Of a stretch of 64,000 nt of DNA, positions 1 to 8,576 are shown in pieces. The position numbers and the translations under genes were made by a program. The DNA lies in assembly GCF_001570805.1 (NCBI RefSeq), contig NZ_BCSJ01000003.1, forward strand, positions 310,001 through 374,000, given 5' to 3'. This DNA comes from Brevibacterium epidermidis NBRC 14811 (GTDB lineage Bacteria > Actinomycetota > Actinomycetes > Actinomycetales > Brevibacteriaceae). The notes beneath the pieces are model-generated. The model made no database searches, was not told the origin of the DNA, and worked only from the letters and a program-made list of their open reading frames with translations. How positions within the stretch are numbered: the stretch's first letter is position 1; every line of letters starts with the position of its first letter.

Positions 1-76
1 TCCTGGAGTCGAACCCCACGCTACCTGGAGTTGCCGGACGATTGTGGATTCGGGCCGGCTGGCCTAGGTTGGTTGC

Positions 77-721
77 ATGATCGGCTACCCGCCATTGCAG
101 ATCCGGGTGAAGACTCCCCGACTCGAACTCGTCGGCGCCGACGATGAGATGCTCGCGGCGCTCGCCCCTCTCGTGCGGGACGGCAAGGTCTTCGCGGAAC
201 CCGCCCCCTACGACGATCCGATGTCGTTCTACGAGTCCGACCCGGACGTGCGGGTGAGCAGGTGGCTCCAGAGCGTATGGCGTGGACGGGGACGCTTCTC
301 TCCTTCTGACTTCCGGTTGGCCTTCGCTGTCCTCGTCGATGGTGAGGCAGTGGGGATGCAGGATCTCATTGCGGAGAAATTCGACTCCTGCGGGACGTTC
401 GCGTCATTCTCCTGGCTGTCGACGGATGTGCGCGGTCGCGGCCTCGGCACCGAGATGCGCAGTGCTCTGTTGCATCTCGCGTTCGCGGGGCTCGGGGCGA
501 GTGAGGCCGGTTCCGATGCGTTCGTCGACAACATCGGATCGAACAAGGTGTCTGAAGCCTTGGGGTACGAGCGCAACGGCGTCGACTGGGACATCCGCCG
601 AGGCGAGCCGGGACGCATCCAACGCTGGCGCCTGACCCGCGAGGCGTGGGAAACCAGACGGCGGAACGACATCGAGCTCAGCGGAGTCGAGGACTTCTGC
701 ACTTTCCTAGACCACCACTAA
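77..721 (+). CDS. GNAT-family N-acetyltransferase
   Basis: 214 residues. The N-terminal VKTPRLELVGADD resembles the opening of the RimJ/RimL branch of GNAT acetyltransferases, and the acetyl-CoA-binding loop appears as DVRGRGLGTEMRSALL around residues 117-132 (the R/Q-x-x-G-x-G/A motif), followed by the family's N-IGSNKVSEALGY helix. This indicates acetyl transfer from acetyl-CoA to an amine; the substrate cannot be read from sequence. The stop codon TAA at 719-721 is itself the first base triplet of a long palindrome (719-786), so the repeat probably ends transcription. It converges on a second, unrelated GNAT gene. Confident in family, not in substrate. Confidence 0.85.
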   Translation: MIGYPPLQIRVKTPRLELVGADDEMLAALAPLVRDGKVFAEPAPYDDPMSFYESDPDVRVSRWLQSVWRGRGRFSPSDFRLAFAVLVDGEAVGMQDLIAEKFDSCGTFASFSWLSTDVRGRGLGTEMRSALLHLAFAGLGASEAGSDAFVDNIGSNKVSEALGYERNGVDWDIRRGEPGRIQRWRLTREAWETRRRNDIELSGVEDFCTFLDHH

Positions 722-786
722 TTGCTACCTGACGGCGGCCCAGCAACCTCGCGCGAGGTATCTGGGCCCCCGTCAGGTAGCAATTA
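719..786. repeat. Palindromic intergenic repeat, copy 1 (nested inverted repeat)
   Basis: Outer 17-bp arms TAATTGCTACCTGACGG (719-735) and its exact complement (770-786), then a 7-bp arm GGCCCAG (737-743)/CTGGGCC (762-768), then a self-complementary core ACCTCGCGCGAGGT (746-759). The whole could fold as one long hairpin in RNA or a cruciform in DNA. It lies between two convergent genes and starts at the stop codon of the first, so it may act as a bidirectional terminator. A second, truncated copy lies at 1602-1657. Confidence 0.85.
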
Positions 787-792
787 GGGCGG

Positions 793-1368
793 TCACAGGC
801 CCAGGGAGAACACCTCGTGGTCGGGGGACTTGTGTCGGAGTTCGGGGTTGCGCTGCATCCCGAGCTTCTCTGCCACTCGCTGCGACGGTCGATTGTCTCG
901 GTGGATGATGGCGGTCAGTGTTGCAGCCACCTCGAGCTCACGAGCGTGATCGACGCAGGCCAGAGCCGCCTCGGTGGCGAACCCATTACCTTGGTCGGAC
1001 GGCTTCACATGAAAACCGACCTCAAGGTGAGGTGCGCCGTTGACGGTCTGCCAAGTCAGGCCGCAGTCGCCGAGGAACTCACCTTTGTGCGTCTCCACGA
1101 TCCACAGACCGAACCCGTGCTCTGCGTAATTGCGTCGGTTCCACCGGATCCACGCAGCCGCCTCGGTGCGGTCTTTGGGGTGAGGGTAATACTCCATCAC
1201 CTGCGGATCGCCGAGGAGGGCGGCCATATCGTCGAGATCGTCGTCGGTCATCTCCCGCAGGCGCAGACGAGGAGTGTCGCAGGGCGGCATGAGTTCAGGA
1301 TAACCGGGCGGGCCGAAGTGCGTGAAGCTGCCGGAGTGTTCAGCCAGATCGGCGTCGTCGACGGTCAC
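793..1368 (-). CDS. GNAT-family N-acetyltransferase (RimJ/RimL type)
   Basis: 191 residues, GTG start at 1368. TPRLRLREMTDDDLDDMAAL, HGFGLWIVE and the CoA loop KPSDQGNGFATEAAL are typical of ribosomal-protein-alanine acetyltransferase-like GNATs, which acetylate N-terminal or small-molecule amines. The first ~30 residues precede the domain, so translation may start later (ATG of the MPPCDTPRL segment). The small membrane protein gene upstream overlaps it by 29 bp on the same strand, suggesting translational coupling. The two genes together are bracketed by the two copies of the palindromic repeat. Confidence 0.82.
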   Translation of the reverse strand: MTVDDADLAEHSGSFTHFGPPGYPELMPPCDTPRLRLREMTDDDLDDMAALLGDPQVMEYYPHPKDRTEAAAWIRWNRRNYAEHGFGLWIVETHKGEFLGDCGLTWQTVNGAPHLEVGFHVKPSDQGNGFATEAALACVDHARELEVAATLTAIIHRDNRPSQRVAEKLGMQRNPELRHKSPDHEVFSLGL

Positions 1369-1528
1369 GAATGACCGCGAGTGTCGTGGCGGTGATCATG
1401 AGTACGAGGGCCAAGAGCCACAGAAATGCGGCGAAGTCATGGAACGGCGCCGCCTGGGAACTCAGTATGCAGGCGGCGGCGAACAGGATGAATGCGACGA
1501 TCCAACGGGTGAGTACCGAGTGCTTCAT
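1340..1528 (-). CDS. Small membrane protein (two TM segments), unknown function
   Basis: 62 residues if started at the ATG at 1528, chosen because GGAGGAGC lies just upstream; an upstream in-frame start has no such site. Two hydrophobic stretches (WIVAFILFAAACIL and FAAFLWLLALVLMITATTLAV) separated by a short loop, ending in a basic tail RDRRRRRSG that would lie in the cytoplasm. No family recognised. It overlaps the start of the downstream acetyltransferase, so the two are probably co-expressed. Confidence 0.6.
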   Translation of the reverse strand: MKHSVLTRWIVAFILFAAACILSSQAAPFHDFAAFLWLLALVLMITATTLAVIRDRRRRRSG

Positions 1529-1601
1529 CGCTCCTCCAACGTCAGGGTTCACGGCCGTTGGCACTGACTCTAAGTAGAGCAAGGGTGCCTGTCAACGCCG
1601 G

Positions 1602-1657
1602 TGACGGCGGCCCAGCAACCTGGCGCCAGGTATCTAGGCCCCCGTCAGGTAGCAATT
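1602..1657. repeat. Palindromic intergenic repeat, copy 2 (left arm truncated)
   Basis: Same orientation as the copy at 719-786 and near-identical from TGACGG to GCAATT, but the outer left arm AATTGCTACC is missing. The core reads ACCTGGCGCCAGGT (1618-1631) against ACCTCGCGCGAGGT in copy 1: two changes that keep the pairing intact. One middle-arm pair is lost (CTAGGCC instead of CTGGGCC). Confidence 0.8.
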
Positions 1658-1670
1658 GGGGAGGAGATGA

Positions 1671-1715
1671 CAGCGACCCTGCGTTCACACCAAGTGGGTG
1701 AACGCAGGGTCGCTG
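1671..1715 (-). terminator. Long hairpin downstream of the cold-shock gene
   Basis: Perfect 18-bp inverted repeat: CAGCGACCCTGCGTTCAC (1671-1688) pairs with 1698-1715 across a 9-nt loop. It lies past the 3' end of cspA on the minus strand. No strong U-tract follows, which is common for actinobacterial terminators. Confidence 0.6.
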
Positions 1716-1737
1716 GTGAATCTCAGAAGTCTCTAGG

Positions 1738-1758
1738 TGAGACTCTCAAAGAGTCTCA
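1738..1758 (-). terminator. Hairpin overlapping the cspA stop codon
   Basis: 9-bp arms TGAGACTCT (1738-1746) and AGAGTCTCA (1750-1758) with a 3-nt loop; the second arm contains the cspA stop (1756-1758). It could be a 3'-end stabilising or terminating structure working with the larger hairpin at 1671-1715. Confidence 0.45.
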
Positions 1759-1959
1759 GAGGCCGCGGACGCGAGTCGCCTGCAGGCCCTTGGAGCCCAT
1801 CTCCGAGTCGAACTCGACGTTCTGACCCTCGGTGAGCTCGCGGTAGCCGGAGGCTTCGATCGCGGAGAAGTGAGTGAACACGTCAGCCGAACCGTCGTCA
1901 GGCTGGATGAATCCGAAACCCTTTTCCGCGTTGAACCATTTCACGGTACCTGTTGCCAT
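1756..1959 (-). CDS. cspA: Cold-shock protein (CspA family)
   Basis: 67 residues, the standard size of a single cold-shock domain. It begins [18 protein letters not shown] and contains both RNA-binding motifs, KGFGFI (RNP1) and DVFTHFSAI (RNP2-like), so it should bind single-stranded RNA or DNA as an RNA chaperone in the cytoplasm. AAGGA precedes the ATG by about 13 nt. The several hundred bases upstream are unusually AT-rich for the window and could form the long 5' leader typical of csp mRNAs. Confidence 0.95.
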   Translation of the reverse strand: MATGTVKWFNAEKGFGFIQPDDGSADVFTHFSAIEASGYRELTEGQNVEFDSEMGSKGLQATRVRGL

Positions 1960-2415
1960 AATCTTTGTATCCTTATTTTTTAACTGATGACCGCTGCTGC
2001 GATCGTGATGGTCGAACCCATTGCTGGATTCGGCTTTCCCGCTGGCTGGACTGGATCTTCAGACGCAGATCCAACGAAAATCTGTGGGTGAACCGAGGAC
2101 TTGGAATTCATGGTGAGGATGAGTTCTCCGATGAGAGGTCTCTGTCTCAGACGAAATCGTGGGGATACTCGGTTTCGATCATGCACTCGAAAGTGCTGGA
2201 CGGAAGTCGAAAAACGACTGAACTGGAAAATCATGAGGGGCGCGGAAGGCAGACACGCGCCGACGGACAAACACATGGTGACGAGCGAATCTACCTACTC
2301 TTCAGACACCATCTGCTCCGCACATTTCTGTACGGGAACGATTCAAGCTTAACAGAGCGATCGCCCCTCTGGTGATTTCGACCAAGAGATTTCTATCGAG
2401 AGATGACACACAGTG
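1960..2415. other. AT-rich intergenic region between cspA and the LCP gene
   Basis: No convincing coding sequence: the open frames have atypical composition and no ribosome binding site. The lower GC and position fit a long cspA 5' untranslated leader on the minus strand. I could not identify a clean -10/-35 pair for cspA here. Confidence 0.4.
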
Positions 2416-2472
2416 TTGTGCGCTCGACCGTGCGGCTGTTTAGGATTGTATACATTCCGTTTTGTATGCAAT
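2416..2472 (+). promoter_or_regulatory. Candidate promoter and double operator upstream of the LCP gene
   Basis: A weak -35 TTGTGC (2416-2421) and -10 TAGGAT (2441-2446, 19-nt spacer) are followed by ATTGTATACATT (2445-2456) and TTTGTATGCAAT (2461-2472). Each is a near-palindrome and together they form an imperfect inverted repeat. ATTGTATACAAT-like sites are typical of GntR-family regulators. If this is promoter DNA, the coding start must lie downstream, which supports the GTG at 2505. Confidence 0.4.
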
Positions 2473-2504
2473 CCGCCATGCCCCGGACGCAGGAGCACCC
2501 GACC

Positions 2505-3596
2505 GTGGACAACCGAGAGACACCAGCGCCGCCAGGACCCCGCCGACAGCAACGCCTCGCCGCGAAGTACCGGCGCCGACGCACCTTCGTCGCCGTGGCT
2601 GCGGTCCTCATCATCGCTGCCCCGGTGACGATCGCGGTGGCGGTGCACAACCTCGGCGCGAACATCTCCTCCTCACCGCTGCGCGCTCATGGCGGCGACG
2701 TTCCGGAGAAGCTCACCGATGAGACGAACGTCCTCATCATCGGTTCTGATACCCGCGATCTCGACTCGGCGAAGGAAACCACCGATGATACAGACTCGGG
2801 TTCCGATGTGGACTCCGGGACCTCCTCGGTGAAGGGATTCGGCAGCGCCGAGGGAGCCCGCAGCGATGCGATGATCCTCGCCCACGTCGCCGCCGACGGC
2901 GACCGCATCGACGCCGTGCAGATCCCACGTGACACGATCATGGACATTCCGGCTTGCGACGACACCGGCCACGGCGCATCAGCGGCCACGCACGGGATGA
3001 TCAACTCGGCCCTCAACGGCGGACCTGCCTGCTCGGTCTCGGCCGCCGAGGTGCTCACCGGGGTGCGTGTCGACCACTTCATCAACGTCGACTTCGACGG
3101 ATTCGCTGCGATCGTCGACGCACTCGATGGGATCACCGTCGACCTAGATGAACCGCTCACGGACCCGAAGGCGAACCTCGACCTGCCCGCAGGCGAGCAG
3201 ACGATCGGCGGTGACGACGCCCTCGCATTGGCTCGGACGCGGCACGCCGTGGGCGATGGCAGCGACATCTCCCGCATGGGCAATCAGCAGATGGTCATGG
3301 AAGCCATCATCGACCGCGCCAAGAGCGGCCAAGTCCTCACCCGGCCCGACCGCCTCTACGGATTCCTCGACGCCGTGACCTCGACGATCGGCGTCGACGA
3401 CGAACTCGACTCCATGCGAGCGCTCGCCTCCCTCGCCACGACGGTGGCCTCAGTTCCCGAGGACGACATCACCTTCGAGATCATGCCGTGGGCACCCGCG
3501 CCGGAGAACCCCAACCGGGTGGTCAAATCCGCCGAGGCGGACGACGTGTTCACCGCCATCATCGACGACTCACCGATCGCCGACGTCCTCGGCTGA
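2505..3596 (+). CDS. LytR-CpsA-Psr (LCP) family cell-wall glycopolymer ligase
   Basis: 363 residues. The start is set at GTG 2505 because CAGGAG lies 9 nt upstream and earlier in-frame ATGs fall inside the putative promoter/operator. A basic cytoplasmic tail (RRQQRLAAKYRRRR), one TM segment (TFVAVAAVLIIAAPVTIAVAV) and an extracellular LCP domain follow: NVLIIGSDTRD, DAMILAHV, AVQIPRDTIMDIP and DHFINVDFDGFAAIVDALDG match the polyprenyl-phosphate-binding core with its Arg and Asp residues. LCP proteins transfer teichoic-acid- or arabinogalactan-like polymers from lipid carriers to peptidoglycan on the outer membrane face. An acidic insertion (residues ~85-110, DSAKETTDDTDSGSDVDSG) interrupts the domain after the first motif. 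Confidence 0.9.
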   Translation: MDNRETPAPPGPRRQQRLAAKYRRRRTFVAVAAVLIIAAPVTIAVAVHNLGANISSSPLRAHGGDVPEKLTDETNVLIIGSDTRDLDSAKETTDDTDSGSDVDSGTSSVKGFGSAEGARSDAMILAHVAADGDRIDAVQIPRDTIMDIPACDDTGHGASAATHGMINSALNGGPACSVSAAEVLTGVRVDHFINVDFDGFAAIVDALDGITVDLDEPLTDPKANLDLPAGEQTIGGDDALALARTRHAVGDGSDISRMGNQQMVMEAIIDRAKSGQVLTRPDRLYGFLDAVTSTIGVDDELDSMRALASLATTVASVPEDDITFEIMPWAPAPENPNRVVKSAEADDVFTAIIDDSPIADVLG

Positions 3597-3689
3597 AGCC
3601 AGCCCGGGCTGACCCGACTGAACCCGGCAGAGAGCCGTCGAGCACCACTGTCCAGGCGATATTCATCCGCGGCTCCTAGACTGGACGAC

Positions 3690-4127
3690 ATGTCTACGAT
3701 CGAAATCACGCAAGACAACTTCGAGTCGACCATCAACGACAACGAGATCATCCTCCTCGACTTCTGGGCCGATTGGTGCGGCCCCTGCAAGCAGTTCGCC
3801 CCGGTCTTCGAACAGGCCGCCGAGGCCAACCCCGACATCGTCTTCGGCAAGATCGACACCGAAGCCCAACAGCAGCTGGCCGGTCTCTTCGCGATCTCCT
3901 CGATCCCGACCCTCGTTGCCTTCCGCCAGGGAATCGTCGTCTTCGCACAACCCGGTGCGCTCGCCGCCCCGCAGCTCGAACAGGTCATCACCGCCGTCAA
4001 GGGACTCGACATGGACGAAGTCCGTGCCGAACTGGCCAAGCAGGAAGCCGCCGCTGCCGCAGAGACCGACGGCGCCGACGGTGCCGCACCCGATTCGATC
4101 CCGGCGGACCCGGGCGTCGACAAGTGA
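3690..4127 (+). CDS. trxA: Thioredoxin with C-terminal extension
   Basis: 145 residues. Thioredoxin fold with the catalytic WCGPCK (residues ~30-35), the cis-proline loop SIPT and LDFWADWC. It should act as a cytoplasmic disulfide reductant. The last ~35 residues (AAAAAETDGADGAAPD...) are an alanine/acidic tail absent from the ~105-residue standard thioredoxin. The stop overlaps the GTG start of the next gene (GTGA), implying co-translation with the methyltransferase. Confidence 0.93.
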   Translation: MSTIEITQDNFESTINDNEIILLDFWADWCGPCKQFAPVFEQAAEANPDIVFGKIDTEAQQQLAGLFAISSIPTLVAFRQGIVVFAQPGALAAPQLEQVITAVKGLDMDEVRAELAKQEAAAAAETDGADGAAPDSIPADPGVDK

Positions 4128-4831
4128 CCGCGACCAGAAGCCACAACGATCACAGCCACGCCGACAACTCCGGCGTGCCCGATTCCGTGGCCGCCTGGGA
4201 AGAGCGCTACGCCGACTCCGACGACGCCATCTGGTCCGGAAACCCGAACGAGTCCCTCGTGGCCATCGTCTCGGAGATGACCGCCGGCCGCGTCCTCGAC
4301 GTCGGCTGCGGTGAAGGCGCCGACGTCGTCTGGATGGCCGAGAACGGGTGGGACGCCACCGGTATCGACCTCTCGACCACGGCCATCGACCGTGCCCGCC
4401 GGGCCGCCGAATCCCGCGGCGTCTCCGCCGAATTCGCCGTCGCCGACGTCTCCACCTGGGAACCTGAGGACGACAATCGCCGAGGCGGCTTCGACCTCGT
4501 CACCGGATCATTCCTCCACACCCGGTTGCCCGACACCCGAGAAGAGCTCCTGACCCGCGTCGCCGCACACGTGGCACCGGGCGGGGCCCTCCTGCTCGTC
4601 TCCCATGCGACGATGCCGCCGTGGGCCGCCGAACACAATGAGAAGTTCGACCACGGCATGGAACACCACCACGAACCGGTCAGCCCGAACGGAGACTTCG
4701 CACTCCTCATCGGCGCCAGCCCGGACCGGTGGGAGATCGAACTCGCCGACACCCGCACCCGCCAGGTGACCTCACCGTCGGGCGAGCCTGCCGAACTCGA
4801 GGACGCGATCCTCCTGGCCCGCCGGGTCTGA
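4124..4831 (+). CDS. Class I SAM-dependent methyltransferase
   Basis: 235 residues from the GTG at 4124 that overlaps the thioredoxin stop. WEERYADSDDAIWSGNPNESL is the opening found in TehB/thiopurine-type small-molecule methyltransferases; motif I is VLDVGCGEGADVVWMAENGW and motif II GIDLSTTAIDRAR, which bind S-adenosylmethionine. HDHSHAD and HGMEHHHEP are histidine-rich stretches of unknown meaning. Substrate unknown; linkage to thioredoxin hints at a thiol or metalloid role but this is only inference. A strong hairpin follows at 4862-4903. Confidence 0.82.
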   Translation: MTATRSHNDHSHADNSGVPDSVAAWEERYADSDDAIWSGNPNESLVAIVSEMTAGRVLDVGCGEGADVVWMAENGWDATGIDLSTTAIDRARRAAESRGVSAEFAVADVSTWEPEDDNRRGGFDLVTGSFLHTRLPDTREELLTRVAAHVAPGGALLLVSHATMPPWAAEHNEKFDHGMEHHHEPVSPNGDFALLIGASPDRWEIELADTRTRQVTSPSGEPAELEDAILLARRV

Positions 4832-4861
4832 ACTCAACGAACCGTACAAGGCACCCAACGA

Positions 4862-4903
4862 CGAGGCGGCTGCACGGTCGATCCTGACCGCGCAGCCGCC
4901 TCG
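4862..4903 (+). terminator. Rho-independent-like terminator after trxA-methyltransferase
   Basis: Arms CGAGGCGGCTGC (4862-4873) and GCAGCCGCCTCG (4892-4903) plus an inner CGGTC/GACCG pair, about 17 bp in total. No U-tract. It separates the thioredoxin operon from the formate dehydrogenase operon. Confidence 0.7.
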
Positions 4904-4994
4904 GCGATCCGGGTGATTCCCACCCCCTGGGACGCGGCCGAAAACCCGGTCTCACCTGGTGCATTTCCGACCTCTGAGGGGCTATGGTGGTCCC

Positions 4995-7900
4995 ATGGCT
5001 CGGTTCAGCTTCCTCGAGTGGCCGGTACTCCGGCAATTCCGCACGTCGGACAAGACGGGACGCGGCGAATCCGTGGTGTCCCAGCAGACTCGAGACACCA
5101 CCCCACGCACGGTCACGGCCGACAAGGTCGTCCAATCCGTGTGCCCGTACTGCGCCGTCGGCTGCGGACAGAAGATCTTCGTCAAGGACGACAAGGTCGT
5201 GCAGATCGAAGGCGACCCGGACTCACCGATCTCGCGCGGACGCCTATGCCCGAAGGGTGCAGCCAGCGAACAGCTCGTCAACAACCCGGGCCGAGTCACC
5301 GACGTCCTCTACCGGGCCCCGAAGGCCAAGGACTGGACGAAGATCGACCTGCCGACCGCGATCGACATGATCGCCGACCGGTTCATCGAAGCCCGCCGCA
5401 ACCACTGGGAGGACTTCGACGACAAAGGCCACCCGCTGCGGCGGACGATGGGCATCGCCAGCCTCGGCGGAGCAACGATCGACAACGAGGAGAACTACCT
5501 CGCGAAGAAGCTCTACACCGCGGCCGGGGCAATACAGATCGAGAACCAGGCGCGTATTTGACACTCCGCCACGGTTCCCAGTTTGGGAACCTCGTTCGGG
5601 CGCGGCGGCGCCACACAACCCGTCCAGGATATGGCGAATGCGGACTGCATCATCATCCAGGGTTCCAATATGGCCGAGTGCCACCCCGTGGGCTTCCAAT
5701 GGGTGACCGAGGCCAAGGCCCGTGGTGCCCGCATCATCCACGTCGATCCTCGTTTCACGCGCACCACCGCGATCGCCGATAAGCATGTGCCCATCCGGGC
5801 CGGCTCCGACATCGTGCTGCTCGGTGCGCTCATCAACCGTGTCCTGACCGAGGGACGCTACTTCGACGAGTACGTGCGCGCCTACACCAACGCCGCGAAC
5901 CTCATCAGCGACGACTATGTCGACACCGAGGATCTCGACGGACTGTTCTCCGGATTCGACCCGGACACGAACTCGTACGAGAACTCGACGTGGTCTTATC
6001 AGACGGATGAGCACGGTGCACCGCTCAAGGACCCCAGCCTGGAGAACCCGAAGTCGGTCTTCCAGATCCTGCGGCACCACTACTCGCGCTACACGCCCGA
6101 AATGGTCGAGGAGAACTGCGGAATCAAGCCCGCTGACTTCGACTACCTCTACGAATCGGTGACCGAGAACTCGGGCCGGGAACGGACCACGTGCTTCGCC
6201 TACGCGGTCGGCTGGACTCAGCACACCCTCGGCGCGCAATTCATCCGCACCGCCTCGATCCTCCAGCTCCTGCTGGGCAATATGGGTCGTCCGGGCGGCG
6301 GAATCATGGCGCTGCGCGGGCACGCGACGATTCAGGGATCGACCGATATCCCGACCCTGTTCAACCTGTTGCCCGGCTACCTGCCGATGCCCAGCGCCGG
6401 AGTCCACGACACCTTCGACGACTACGTCGCAGCCGTCGGCACCCCGGAGACCCATAAGGGCTACTGGGCCAACGGTCGCGCCTACGCCACCAGCCTGCTG
6501 AAGGCCTGGTGGGGCGATGCGGCGACGAAAGACAACGACTTCGCCTATGACTATCTGCCGCGCATCAACGGCGCCCACGGCACCTACCAGACCGCGGTGC
6601 GCATGCTCAACGACGGCGTCGACGGCTATTTCCTGCTCGGACAGAACCCGGCCGTGGGATCGGCCAACGGGCGCATGCAGCGCATGGCGATGAGCCACCT
6701 GAAGTGGATGGTTGTGCGCGACTTCAGCCTCATCGAATCCGCCACCTGGTGGAAGGACGGCCCCGAGATCGAGACCGGGGAGCTGAAGACCGAGGACATC
6801 GACACCGAGATGTTCTTCCTGCCGGCGGCCAACCACACGGAGAAGGCCGGCACGTTCACGCAGACTCAGCGTCTCGTGCAGTGGCGCCACAAGGCCGTCA
6901 ATCCGCCCGGGGACGCACAGAGCGAGCTCGACTTCTTCTTCGAACTCGGCCAAGCCGTGCGCGAGAAGCTGAAGGACTCCGACGACCCCCGAGATCGGCC
7001 GCTGCTCGACATGACCTGGGACTACCCGGTCGACGACGAGGGCGAAGTCGACGCCGAGGCGGTCGTCAAGGAGATCAACGGCTACTTCATCGGCGGTGAG
7101 CGCGACGGTGAGCCGCTGGAGAACTTCAACCAGATGACCGACGACGGTGCCACCGCAGGAGGCTGCTGGATCTACGCTGGTGTCTACGCGGGAGGCCAGA
7201 ACATGGCCGCGCGCCGCAAACCGCGCGACGAGCAGGACGAGACCGCCGCCGAATGGGCGTGGGCATGGCCGGCGAACCGTCGGATCCTGTACAACCGTGC
7301 CTCCGCCGCACCCGACGGAACTCCCTGGTCGGAGCGGAAGAAGTTCGTGTGGTGGGACGAGGAGACCGGGAAGTGGACCGGCAAGGACGTGCCCGACTTC
7401 CCGATCGACCGAGCCCCTGCCGCCCGATCGGATGCCGCCTACGGGGGTCCCGCGAACCTCGACGGCGATGATCCCTTCATCATGCAGGCCGACGGCAAAG
7501 GGTGGCTGTTCGCACCCAGCGGCATGATCGACGGACCGATTCCCACTCATTACGAACCGCAGGAATCGACGGTCACGAACCCGCTGTACTCACAGCAGAA
7601 CAGCCCGACCCGGATGGTCATGCGCCGCGAGGACAACCTGTCCGCACCCGGTGCCGGAGTGCCCGGATCCGAGGTCTTCCCCTATGTGTTCACCACCTAC
7701 CGTCTCACCGAGCACCACACCGCCGGAGGCATGTCCCGGTGGCTGCCGTACCTGTCGGAGTTGCAGCCGGAGATGTTCTGCGAGATCTCACCGGAACTCG
7801 CCGCCGAGGTGGGTCTCGAACCCTACGGATGGGCGACCCTGGTCTCCCCGCGGGCGGCCATCGAGGCCCGCGTCCTCGTGACCCGCCGCATGACCCCGCT

Positions 7901-8576
7901 GACGATCGGCGGGAAGACGGTCCACCAGATCGGCCTGCCCTATCACTGGGGCGTGGGCGGCACGGGAGCCGTCGTCGAAGGCGACTCCGCCAACGACCTG
8001 CTCGGTGTGACGATGGACCCCAACGTCTACATCCAGAACAGCAAGTACGTGGCCGGAACGATCATGCCCGGCCGCCGTCCCCGCGGACCCGAACTCGTCG
8101 ACTTCGTCGAGAAGTACCAGCGAGAGGCCGGGCTCAGCCCCGAATCGGGCAACCAGCAGGTCACGGTGTCCGCCGAGGATGTCGAGACCTCCCACGACGC
8201 CGGACATGGTCGCAGCTCTGGTGGGCACGCTCACCGAGGCGGCGACTCGGCCGTCGGCGTCACCCCCGGAAAGACCCTGGACGGGGGACCGCAGGGAAGT
8301 TCCGATCGGAACGATACGACCGCCTCGGCGACGGTCGACAGCGCCGAGGATCGCAGCGGCAGGATCACCATCGAACCCGCCGAGGCGACCGAGTCCGCCG
8401 AACCGACTGAGACGGCTGTGGCGAACCGCGCCGACGACGGGGACCCCACCGACGGGGACCCCGACCACGGACGGCACGCCGACGGCAGTGCGATCGCCGA
8501 CACCGAGGTGGCCGAAGCGGAATCTCGCGCCCGCGCTGCCCGGGACCGGCAGGAGAACGAGGAGGAGGACGACTGA
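4995..8576 (+). CDS. fdhA: Formate dehydrogenase, selenocysteine-containing catalytic (alpha) subunit
   Basis: 1193 residues read through an in-frame TGA at 5559-5561 as selenocysteine (residue 189). Both halves are in the same frame and the context NQARI-Sec-HSATV...TSFGRGG matches the active site of molybdenum/tungsten bis-pterin formate dehydrogenases. The N-terminal [4Fe-4S] motif is CPYCAVGCGQ with RGRLCPKG. Later landmarks: GNMGRPGGG, ALRGHATIQGSTD and the C-terminal MopB domain with TYRLTEHHTAGGMSRW. Start at ATG 4995 gives the conserved N-terminus MARFSFLEWPVLRQFR; an upstream in-frame ATG at 4959 is possible. It oxidises formate to CO2 and passes electrons to the ferredoxin-like subunit encoded next (overlap of one base at 8576). 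No Tat signal is seen, so the enzyme is probably cytoplasmic. The last ~140 residues (from about 8150) are a Ser/Thr/Glu/Asp-rich tail with no homology I recognise. Confidence 0.93.
5559..5591 (+). promoter_or_regulatory. UGA selenocysteine codon with bacterial SECIS-like hairpin
   Basis: The UGA (5559-5561) is followed after exactly 11 nt by a perfect 7-bp hairpin, GGTTCCC (5573-5579), loop AGTTT (5580-5584), GGGAACC (5585-5591). Spacing and a GU-containing apical loop match the minimal SECIS recognised by SelB in Escherichia coli fdhF/fdnG. It is inside the coding sequence and is translated as well. Confidence 0.88.

Noticed and set aside
1-20. tRNA-like T-loop (GGGGTTCGACTCC on the minus strand)
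   Set aside because: The stem does not pair beyond two bases, and no D-arm, anticodon arm or acceptor is visible further along the minus strand.
1965-2375. 136-residue open frame between cspA and the LCP gene
   Set aside because: Low-GC noncoding-like composition, no ribosome site, no recognisable protein features; better explained as cspA leader DNA.
5559-5583. Frameshift or nonsense mutation inactivating formate dehydrogenase
   Set aside because: Both halves are in the same frame, the stop is UGA in the exact Sec context, a SECIS-like hairpin follows, and all Sec genes are nearby.
5244-7550. 768-residue open frame opposite fdhA (and similar long antisense frames at 38904-41030 and 42387-44462)
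   Set aside because: These are complements of high-GC genes with strong third-position bias; they have no recognisable motifs or ribosome sites.
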